A stretch of DNA of 6,407 nucleotides from Bifidobacterium breve (lineage in GTDB: Bacteria; Actinomycetota; Actinomycetes; S36-B12): assembly GCA_945885645.1 (NCBI GenBank), contig CAMCYV010000087.1, forward strand, positions 1 to 6,407, in the 5' to 3' direction. Positions 1-5,333 of this stretch are shown in pieces. The stretch's first letter is position 1, and every line of letters starts with the position of its first letter. The position numbers and the translations under genes are program-made. Under the pieces are notes generated by a model that was not told the origin of the DNA, did not search any database, and worked only from the letters and a program-made list of their open reading frames with translations.

Positions 1-1322
1 CTTCCGCGTGGGCCTTGATTAGCGGAACCGACCGCTGGGAACCAATCAAAGACAACAGCGTTGTCTTCAGGACCGATCATGACCGCGCAGCCTGGTACAG
101 CGCCGGCGGCGATCAATTCTTCTTCGACGCCAAGGCGCGCAAGTCGATCGGCGAGATAGCCCACAGCTTCATCATTACTGAAATCGGTTTGTCGGATCCA
201 GCGCTCGGGTCGCTGGCCACGGACCCGGAAGCCTTCTTCCTCATTGGTCACGGTGAAGCCGGATTCATCAACCGCTGTTGGAGTAAGGATGATTCGGGGC
301 ATTTCAACCGCAGCCTCAACAGCGCGTTTTTCCGCAACGAGTGCGGCAATTGCAAAACTCAATGGCCGCAGACCCTCGTGCGAGACAGCAGAAATCTCAA
401 AGACCGGGTAACCCATTTCTTCAATCATTGGCTTCACCATCTCGGCCAGATCGCGGGCTTCAGGGACGTCGATCTTGTTGAGCACGACCAGGCGGGGACG
501 TTCATCTAGGCCACCATACTGAGTGAGTTCGGATTCAATGATTTTTAGATCTGTCAACGGATCCCGATTCGGTTCAAGGGTCGCGCAATCTAGGACGTGG
601 ATGATCACACTGCAACGCTCCACATGGCGCAGGAAATCAAGGCCCAAACCTTTGCCTTGGCTTGCGCCTGGAATTAACCCGGGAACATCAGCGATCGTGT
701 AGACAACGTCACCTGCAGTTACTACTCCAAGGTTGGGAACCAGAGTCGTGAATGGGTAATCCGCGATCTTTGGTCGTGCAGCACTCATTGCCGCAATAAC
801 ACTCGACTTACCTGCACTGGGAAAACCAACAAGCGCCGCGTCAGCGACGGTTTTGAGTTCAAGTACTACGTCGTTTTGACTACCCGGTTCTCCGAGGAGT
901 GCGAAACCCGGAGCTTTGCGTTTGGGAGATGCAAGGGAAGCATTACCCAGTCCACCACGGCCACCTCGAGCAATGACAAACGTCTCACCGGGGATGACTA
1001 GATCTGCGAGCACTTCACCGGATGCACTGCGCACAACTGTCCCGGCCGGAACGTGAAGCACAATGTCGGGGGCATTAGCGCCGTGACGGTGTGCGCCCTG
1101 TCCCGGTTTGCCATTTGTGGCTGTGCGGTGCGGCGTGTGGTGAAACTCCATCAGTGTCGTGACCTGTGGGTCCACAAGAGCTATAACGTCACCACCGCGT
1201 CCGCCATTCCCACCGTCAGGTCCACCAAGTGGCTTAAATTTCTCACGCATAACGGACGCGCAGCCATGACCACCATTGCCGCCTTGCGCATGGATTGTTG
1301 TCTGATCGACGAATGTCGCCAT
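1..1322 (-). CDS. obg: GTPase Obg (CgtA/ObgE family), C-terminal tail cut off by window edge
   Basis: Obg is a ribosome-associated GTPase that helps late assembly of the 50S subunit and links ribosome production to the stress response. The visible part is 440 codons from an ATG at 1322, preceded by AGGTGA with a 4-nt spacer, with no stop before the left edge. All three family domains are present. The glycine-rich Obg fold covers about residues 2-158 (FKPLGGPDGGNGGRGGD at 29-45). The G domain covers about 160-330, with G1 GFPSAGKSS (166-174), switch region DYPFTTL (188-194), G3 DVPGLIPG (212-219), G4 NKID (282-285) and G5 SAV (311-313). The C-terminal OCT-type domain covers about 345-430 and ends near VFDW. 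Actinobacterial Obg proteins are usually about 480 residues, so probably only a short variable tail is missing. It follows rpmA, but a strong terminator stands between them, so expression probably depends on read-through. Confidence 0.97.
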   Translation of the reverse strand, partial: MATFVDQTTIHAQGGNGGHGCASVMREKFKPLGGPDGGNGGRGGDVIALVDPQVTTLMEFHHTPHRTATNGKPGQGAHRHGANAPDIVLHVPAGTVVRSASGEVLADLVIPGETFVIARGGRGGLGNASLASPKRKAPGFALLGEPGSQNDVVLELKTVADAALVGFPSAGKSSVIAAMSAARPKIADYPFTTLVPNLGVVTAGDVVYTIADVPGLIPGASQGKGLGLDFLRHVERCSVIIHVLDCATLEPNRDPLTDLKIIESELTQYGGLDERPRLVVLNKIDVPEARDLAEMVKPMIEEMGYPVFEISAVSHEGLRPLSFAIAALVAEKRAVEAAVEMPRIILTPTAVDESGFTVTNEEEGFRVRGQRPERWIRQTDFSNDEAVGYLADRLARLGVEEELIAAGAVPGCAVMIGPEDNAVVFDWFPAVGSANQGPRG

Positions 1323-1351
1323 CAGCTCACCTGCCTATCCGTTCATGTAAC

Positions 1352-1379
1352 AAAAAAGACGGGCCCAAATGGACCCGCC
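1352..1379 (-). terminator. Rho-independent terminator between rpmA and obg
   Basis: Read on the minus strand, a 9-bp stem is formed by GGCGGGTCC and GGGCCCGTC (two G-U wobbles) around an ATTT loop, followed directly by six T residues. This is the standard form of an intrinsic terminator acting on transcripts from rplU-rpmA. It lies 54 nt beyond the rpmA stop codon, and its T-run ends 29 nt before the obg start. That leaves no room for a promoter between terminator and obg, so it probably lets a fraction of transcripts through rather than ending the operon completely. There is no T-run on the other side, so it is not bidirectional. Confidence 0.85.
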
Positions 1380-1433
1380 TTCCATGGAAAAATCTTCCTT
1401 GAACAAATCTGTGTTCGTCACACATTCAGCGAA

Positions 1434-1688
1434 CTACACTCCAAGGACAATGTTGACAACTCGGCGACCGCGTGCGGTGCCAAACTCAACAACTCCGGGG
1501 GTCAATGCGAACAGTGTGTCGTCCTTGCCGCGTCCAACGTTGTTTCCGGGGTGAAAGTGGGTTCCACGCTGGCGAACGATTATTTCGCCGGCATTAACTT
1601 CTTGGCCACCGAAACGCTTTACGCCGAGGCGCTGGGCATTACTGTCGCGTCCGTTACGGGAGCTGGATGCACCCTTCTTATGTGCCAT
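1434..1688 (-). CDS. rpmA: 50S ribosomal protein L27
   Basis: L27 is a small basic protein of the 50S subunit whose N-terminal tail reaches towards the peptidyl-transferase centre. The 84-residue product is full length for the family. It begins MAHKKGASSSRNGRDS and carries the expected RLGVKRFGGQ (20-29) and RGTHFHPGNNVG (41-52) blocks. The N-terminus starts directly at AHKKG with no leader, so the cleavable extension removed by the Prp protease in Firmicutes is absent. The ATG lies 3 nt after the rplU stop. A GGGAAG ribosome-binding sequence sits inside the last codons of rplU, pointing to coupled translation. The gene is followed by the terminator at 1352-1379. Confidence 0.98.
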   Translation of the reverse strand: MAHKKGASSSRNGRDSNAQRLGVKRFGGQEVNAGEIIVRQRGTHFHPGNNVGRGKDDTLFALTPGVVEFGTARGRRVVNIVLGV

Positions 1689-1691
1689 GGT

Positions 1692-2006
1692 TCACTTCCC
1701 TGCCGCAATGTTGGTGACCTTAACCTTGGTCAGTTCAGAGCGATGGCCCTGACGACGACGGTAGCCGGTCTTGTTCTTGAACTTAAGAATGTCAATCTTC
1801 ACGCCGCGATGATGGTCGATGACCTCCGCGGTTACCGTGACCTTGGCAAGGGAAGCTACATCGCTGGTGACTTTGCCGTCTTGAACGAAGAGCACTGCTG
1901 GGAGTTCATATGTTGAACCTGGAGCACCGGGAACCCGGTCAACCACTATGAGGTCACCTACAGCGACCTTCTCTTGCCGTCCACCGGCTTTAACTATGGC
2001 GTACAC
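1692..2006 (-). CDS. rplU: 50S ribosomal protein L21
   Basis: L21 binds 23S rRNA in the 50S subunit. I place the start at the GTG at 2006, giving 104 residues beginning MYAIVKAGGRQEKV, which matches the usual L21 start and length (about 102-106). An AGGAG sequence (2013-2017) lies exactly 6 nt upstream of this GTG. A longer reading frame opens at a GTG at 2036 and would add ten residues (MTTQDRQEFV), but it has no ribosome-binding site of its own and would bury the AGGAG inside the coding region. The GTG at 2009 is only 3 nt from the AGGAG. The C-terminal block NKTGYRRRQGHRSELTKVKV is typical of the family. rpmA begins 3 nt after the stop, so the two are translationally linked. Confidence 0.96.
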   Translation of the reverse strand: MYAIVKAGGRQEKVAVGDLIVVDRVPGAPGSTYELPAVLFVQDGKVTSDVASLAKVTVTAEVIDHHRGVKIDILKFKNKTGYRRRQGHRSELTKVKVTNIAAGK

Positions 2007-2012
2007 CACGAA

Positions 2013-2017
2013 CTCCT
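2013..2017 (-). promoter_or_regulatory. Shine-Dalgarno sequence of rplU
   Basis: On the minus strand this reads AGGAG, 6 nt before the GTG at 2006. It decides the start of L21 in favour of the family-typical N-terminus MYAIVKAGG over the longer frame opening at 2036. Confidence 0.85.
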
Positions 2018-2049
2018 GTCGATCTTGCGTTGTCACTAATACTTAGGGG

Positions 2050-2077
2050 GATTTACTTGTTCTGATTTACTTGTTCT
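2050..2077 (-). repeat. Perfect 14-bp tandem direct repeat in the rplU leader
   Basis: Two adjacent identical copies of AGAACAAGTAAATC (minus-strand reading; 2064-2077 and 2050-2063) lie 44-71 nt upstream of the rplU start and just downstream of the stem-loop at 2083-2112. The unit is AT-rich compared with the flanks. This is the place where a promoter or leader RNA of the L21-L27 operon would be expected. I could not identify a convincing -35/-10 pair, so its role as a protein-binding site, RNA element or neutral duplication is unknown. Confidence 0.8.
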
Positions 2078-2082
2078 AAGGA

Positions 2083-2112
2083 CCTACCGGGGGTGAACAC
2101 GCCCCGGGTAGG
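2083..2112 (-). terminator. GC-rich stem-loop between rne and rplU, possible terminator or leader hairpin
   Basis: On the minus strand CCTACC pairs with GGTAGG and the inner GGGG pairs with CCCC, giving a 10-bp stem with one bulged C and a loop of about 9 nt. It lies 28 nt past the rne stop. No T-run follows (next bases TCCTTAG), so it is not a classic intrinsic terminator. GC-rich hairpins without a T-tract are often found at gene ends in actinobacteria. It could equally be an mRNA 3'-end stabiliser, a processing site, or part of the rplU leader. The structure is clear in the sequence; the function is inferred. Confidence 0.5.
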
Positions 2113-2140
2113 GAATCATACGGGCACACCCATTTTCGAA

Positions 2141-4369
2141 CTACACCGGATCTGATTCCTCGAGGGGTGTTTCGTCGAGGGAATCTTCTTGGGCATCTTC
2201 TATGGCATGCTCGAGAGCCTGAGCGGCCTCTAGGGATTTAGCCGCAACGCTGGCCGGATCCACTGCATTTGCCGGCCGGCGGTAGCGCACGGGCGCCTCA
2301 TGGTGCGGTTCCTCATTGAGGGAAACCTTGATTCCACGACCATTGCAAGCGTCACACTCGTGGGAGAAGGACTCGATCAGGCCCGAGCCGATTCGCTTAC
2401 GGGTCATCTGGACCAGGCCAAGGGAAGTTACTTCAGCAACCTGATGCTTGGTGCGGTCACGCCCTAGGCACTCAATGAGCCGCCGCAGGACGAGATCGCG
2501 GTTACTTTCCAGAACCATGTCAATAAAGTCGACGACAATGATTCCACCGATATCGCGGAGCCGGAGTTGGCGCACAATTTCTTCAGCAGCTTCCACGTTG
2601 TTCTTCGTGACAGTCTCTTCTAAGTTTCCACCGGCACCGGTGAACTTTCCGGTGTTGACGTCAACAACGGTCATTGCCTCGGTGCGGTCGATCACGAGTG
2701 AGCCACCGGAAGGCAAGTACACCTTGCGATCAAGTGCTTTGAGTATTTGTTCATCAACTCGAAGTTGGGCAAAGAGATCTTTCGAATCAGTCCAATGCTC
2801 AAGACGATCCAGTAGATCGGGCGCTACCGCACTGATGTACGCGTCAACCGTTGTCCAGGCGGTGTCACCGGAGACGATCATCTTGTTGACATCTTCATTG
2901 AAAATATCTCGTACTACCTTGATGGCAATGTCTGGTTCTGCGTAAAGCATCGATGGAGCGTTTGTGCTGTTGTTGCTACTGGAAATGTCTTCCCACAGCG
3001 AAGTCAAACGTTGAACATCTTGTTCCAGAGCTTCTTCAGGTGCACCTTCGGCAGCCGTGCGGACAATCACACCGGCATCTTCTGGCATGACTCGTTTAAG
3101 AATTGTCTTGAGACGATTGCGCTCGTTCTCGGGAAGCTTGCGACTAATTCCCGTCATTGAACCGTCGGGTACGTACACCAAGAATCGGCCAGGAAGGGAA
3201 ATCTGGCTGGTAAGTCGGGCACCCTTTTGTCCAACGGGATCCTTTGTCACCTGCACCAGAATGTGATCACCTGGCTTAAGCGCTAATTCAATTCTCTTTT
3301 CATTACCACCAAGACCTGCAGCGTCCCAGTTCACTTCACCCGCGTACAGAACAGCATTACGACCTTTGCCAATATCAACAAATGCCGCTTCCATGCTGGG
3401 CAGAACATTTTGCACCCGACCGATGTACACGTTGCCGACAAGTGATGTTGCGGAACCGCGAGTGACGTAGTGCTCGACGAGAACACCGTCTTCCAAAACT
3501 GCAATCTGGGTCTTGTCTCCCTGCTGACGAATTGCCATGATCCGATCAACAGACTCACGCCTAGCTAAGAAATCAGCTTCGGTGAGGATCGGTGCACGAC
3601 GACGGCCTTGATCGCGGCCTTCACGTCGACGTTGCTTCTTCGCCTCAATCCGGGTAGAACCCTTAATGTCGTCACTTGGCTTGCGACGTGGTTCTCTAAC
3701 GCGCACCACCGTATTCGGGTCATCAGGGTCAGAGTCTTCACCTTGACCTGCGCGACGACGGCGACGTCGACGTTTCACCCCAGAATTAGCCGGGTCATCG
3801 TCATCTTCTGGTCCATCAAGAGATGACTCATCTTCTAAATCTGTTTCGTCGTTTTCCTGCGTTGAGCCGTCCTCGGCTCCCGAATCAACCGTGCCATCCG
3901 CTTTACGGCGACGACCACGACCACCACGTCTGCGACGAGGATTTTTCGATGACTCTTCATTATCAACATCGCGATTATCTACATCGCGCTCTGATGACGG
4001 TGATGGCAATTCTGGTAGGGCTTCGCTCTCCTGCGGGACAGCAATTGCTACCTTCTTGGTGGCCTTGCCTTTTGCCTTAATCGGGGCGCTGACCTTTTTG
4101 GGTGCTACTGGAATTTCAGCGGCGACCTGAAAAAGTGGTGCTTTGGCTTTAGCCGCCTTCTTAGCTACTTTTTTGCCAGCTTTGTCGTCGGGCTCGGCCT
4201 GGTCCCCCGCCCCTGCTTTTTCAGCAGACTTCATCTTGGGACTGAGAGCCGGTGGAACAACCGGAACTGCTGGTCCGGCCGGGCGGGATGCAGCACGACG
4301 GGTCTTTTTAACAGTGTTTGTTTCGTTAACAGTGTTTGTTTCGTTAACAGTGTTTGTTTCTTCGACCAT
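2141..4369 (-). CDS. rne: Ribonuclease E/G family endoribonuclease with long disordered N-terminal extension
   Basis: This single-strand-specific endoribonuclease of the RNase E/G family matures rRNA and tRNA and starts mRNA decay. The product is 742 residues from an ATG at 4369 with AAAGGAG (4378-4384) 8 nt upstream; an in-frame TGA lies a little further up. Residues 1-270 are low complexity: a TNTVNE repeat, an Ala/Lys-rich stretch (AGKKVAKKAAKAKAP, 64-78), Arg clusters (145-156 and 200-206) and acidic runs (170-193). The S1 RNA-binding region follows at about 310-400 (GNVYIGRVQNVLPSMEAAFVDIG), then the catalytic DNase-I-like region. The metal-binding residues expected from E. coli RNase E (D303, N305, D346) match D570 and N572 in VVDVNTG and D617 in DFIDM. 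The zinc-link is C672-x-x-C675 (HECDACNGRG). The C-terminal tail is only about 65 residues, acidic. E and G types cannot be separated cleanly here; rne is used because of the extended actinobacterial-type architecture. Confidence 0.95.
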   Translation of the reverse strand: MVEETNTVNETNTVNETNTVKKTRRAASRPAGPAVPVVPPALSPKMKSAEKAGAGDQAEPDDKAGKKVAKKAAKAKAPLFQVAAEIPVAPKKVSAPIKAKGKATKKVAIAVPQESEALPELPSPSSERDVDNRDVDNEESSKNPRRRRGGRGRRRKADGTVDSGAEDGSTQENDETDLEDESSLDGPEDDDDPANSGVKRRRRRRRAGQGEDSDPDDPNTVVRVREPRRKPSDDIKGSTRIEAKKQRRREGRDQGRRRAPILTEADFLARRESVDRIMAIRQQGDKTQIAVLEDGVLVEHYVTRGSATSLVGNVYIGRVQNVLPSMEAAFVDIGKGRNAVLYAGEVNWDAAGLGGNEKRIELALKPGDHILVQVTKDPVGQKGARLTSQISLPGRFLVYVPDGSMTGISRKLPENERNRLKTILKRVMPEDAGVIVRTAAEGAPEEALEQDVQRLTSLWEDISSSNNSTNAPSMLYAEPDIAIKVVRDIFNEDVNKMIVSGDTAWTTVDAYISAVAPDLLDRLEHWTDSKDLFAQLRVDEQILKALDRKVYLPSGGSLVIDRTEAMTVVDVNTGKFTGAGGNLEETVTKNNVEAAEEIVRQLRLRDIGGIIVVDFIDMVLESNRDLVLRRLIECLGRDRTKHQVAEVTSLGLVQMTRKRIGSGLIESFSHECDACNGRGIKVSLNEEPHHEAPVRYRRPANAVDPASVAAKSLEAAQALEHAIEDAQEDSLDETPLEESDPV
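3960..3989 (-). repeat. 15-bp tandem repeat within rne (RDVDN x2)
   Basis: Two adjacent 15-bp copies (3960-3974 and 3975-3989) differ at two positions and encode RDVDN-RDVDN at residues 128-137 of the RNase E/G extension. The unit is a multiple of three, so copy-number change keeps the frame. It is one of two such duplications in the disordered region. Confidence 0.75.
4309..4362 (-). repeat. 18-bp tandem repeat, three copies, at the 5' end of rne
   Basis: Three head-to-tail copies of an 18-bp unit (plus-strand TAACAGTGTTTGTTTCGT) lie at 4309-4326, 4327-4344 and 4345-4362. The first two are identical and the third differs at one base. They encode a TNTVNE hexapeptide repeat within residues 3-20 of the RNase E/G protein, starting only a few codons after the ATG. 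Near-identity at the DNA level points to recent slippage or duplication in a tolerant disordered segment. Confidence 0.9.
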
Positions 4370-4559
4370 GATGGTCGCTCCTTTAGGAATGCGGCATCAC
4401 CCGCATTCGGGTCCGTGTGCAACTCGATCACTGATATGCCGTTGGGTCCCAAAAATTGACCCACTGCCAGGTGATGCGCGTTACTACAAGCTTTTAGGGC
4501 TGCGGTCAGGGTTCGCGCGTGATGCGCTGCGACTTCCCTTTCCACCACATGATGTTGAG
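4370..4559 (-). promoter_or_regulatory. 190-nt leader between the DUF2344 gene and rne, with RBS and hairpins
   Basis: This stretch holds no supported gene. It carries the rne ribosome-binding site AAAGGAG (4378-4384). A perfect 8-bp inverted repeat lies 2 nt upstream of it (GAATGCGG/CCGCATTC, 4387-4394 and 4401-4408). Further up is a second inverted repeat, TGGGTC/GACCCA (4443-4448 and 4458-4463). The start codon lies in a short palindrome GACCAT-G-ATGGTC (4364-4376). I found no convincing -35/-10 promoter, but the length suggests that rne has its own leader rather than simple coupling to the gene before it. Confidence 0.5.
4387..4408 (-). promoter_or_regulatory. Perfect 8-bp hairpin next to the rne ribosome-binding site
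   Basis: The mRNA-sense strand reads GAATGCGG-GTGATG-CCGCATTC, an 8-bp stem with a 6-nt loop. The 3' arm ends 2 nt before AAAGGAG. A competing 5-bp hairpin (ACCCG/CGGGT with a 4-nt loop, 4399-4412) shares one arm, so the two cannot form together. The position suits control of ribosome access or an RNase E/G recognition element for autoregulation. E. coli rne is known to be autoregulated through 5'-UTR hairpins, but no homology is claimed. Confidence 0.6.
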
Positions 4560-5327
4560 CTATACAAGCACTCGATCGGGATCAAATGGGTCCCCAATCG
4601 AAATACCCACTTCGGTCAGTGGACCCTGCGCCAGCCTGGTCACCCTCACGGGTTTGAGCGGCACGAGATTTCCCACCTGCTTCAGTGCAGTAAGTACATC
4701 ATCGGGTCGAACCGACGGAGTGACATGCCGGACAACCACGTGGAGTATGACACACTCCTGCGTCAATTGGGTGCCTGCGGGGGCGGTTATGGCACTTTCT
4801 GTGACTTTTTCCATGAGGAGAATGGCACTTCGGGCGTCAAAAACCCTTGGCCCCGCCTTGGTCATCCGTTCCACCAATACTTCGGTGGACTCCAGAAGTT
4901 TTCCCACGGCGCCCATAACTTCCGCCTCAGAGGCACAGATTTCCATTTCCCACACGCTTGCTTCCAAGCGAGCCGAAAAATCACTCGAAGTCGCGACAAT
5001 TACTTCGATGATGTCCAGTCCCGGTGGCAACGCTGCGTCAAGTTCACTTCGCAGTTTGTCCGGGTCACATAACTGAGTAACACCGATTTCAACGTATTCG
5101 GCTTCACTCGCCACTCCGGTTGGGGCCGAGTTAGAATACGAAATTTTCGGGTGGGGTGAAAACCCCGCGCTATAGGCCATGGGGACCCCAGCCCGACGAA
5201 GGGCCCGCTCAAGTGCGCGTTGGAAATCTCGATGACTGGAGAACCTCAGCCGACCCCGCTTGGCATAGCGCAGTCGTAACTTTTGAATCGTTGGCGCAAG
5301 GTCGCGCTCCGGCGGTTTATTTGCCAC
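4560..5327 (-). CDS. Radical SAM-linked protein, DUF2344/TIGR03936 family, function unknown
   Basis: This is a 255-residue protein of a family known as the partner of, or a fusion to, the radical SAM protein encoded just upstream; no biochemical function is established. The conserved N-terminal block is clear: RLRYAKRGRLRFSSHRDFQR at about 18-37, RALRRAGVPMAYSAGFSPHP at 41-60, then KISYSNSAPTG and SEAEY up to 78. Candidate functional residues are H32, R33, D34 and H59. No signal peptide or membrane segment is seen, so it is probably cytosolic. The start is the GTG at 5327, 6 nt after the TAA of the radical SAM gene and in the same frame. No Shine-Dalgarno precedes it; the six bases before it are CCTCCC. 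The next in-frame Met (residue 50) lies inside the conserved block and is not a plausible start. Translation probably depends on coupling to the upstream gene. Confidence 0.9.
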   Translation of the reverse strand: MANKPPERDLAPTIQKLRLRYAKRGRLRFSSHRDFQRALERALRRAGVPMAYSAGFSPHPKISYSNSAPTGVASEAEYVEIGVTQLCDPDKLRSELDAALPPGLDIIEVIVATSSDFSARLEASVWEMEICASEAEVMGAVGKLLESTEVLVERMTKAGPRVFDARSAILLMEKVTESAITAPAGTQLTQECVILHVVVRHVTPSVRPDDVLTALKQVGNLVPLKPVRVTRLAQGPLTEVGISIGDPFDPDRVLV

Positions 5328-5333
5328 GGGAGG

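Noticed and set aside
15..509. Plus-strand open frame of 164 codons at the left end
   Set aside because: It is entirely antisense to the C-terminal half of obg, with no recognisable domain and no convincing ribosome-binding site.
1386..1424. Small inverted repeats between rpmA and obg (GGAA/TTCC and TGTGT/ACACA)
   Set aside because: These 4-5 bp stems are expected by chance and are not next to a start codon. Only the terminator stem in this gap stands out.
1053..1916. Long plus-strand open frame of 287 codons antisense to obg, rpmA and rplU
   Set aside because: It lies opposite three well-identified genes and crosses their intergenic gaps and the terminator. Its translation resembles no family I know. 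It is a mirror of the codon pattern on the other strand.
2037..2082. Possible -10 element TATTAG upstream of rplU
   Set aside because: No matching -35 element lies at 16-18 nt. Four of six matches in AT-rich repeat sequence is not enough to call a promoter.
4364..4376. Palindrome GACCAT-G-ATGGTC over the rne start codon as an operator or hairpin
   Set aside because: The one-base centre is too small for an RNA loop, and half of the match comes from the start codon and Val codon. Not enough for an operator call.
4231..4548. 105-codon minus-strand open frame covering the rne leader and running out of frame into rne
   Set aside because: It has no Shine-Dalgarno, its second half is the rne repeat in another frame, and it has no known domain. 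A functional overlapping leader gene is possible but not supported.
4506..4550. Short frame in the rne leader encoding MWWKGKSQRITREP, suggesting a Trp-type leader peptide
   Set aside because: It has no ribosome-binding site, no link to tryptophan genes and no terminator/antiterminator after it. Two Trp codons in a 14-codon frame can occur by chance.
4143..5076. Two long plus-strand open frames (185 and 309 codons) opposite the rne start, its leader and the DUF2344 gene
   Set aside because: They overlap each other and run antisense to conserved coding sequence. The longer one's repeats are only the reverse reading of the rne tandem repeat.
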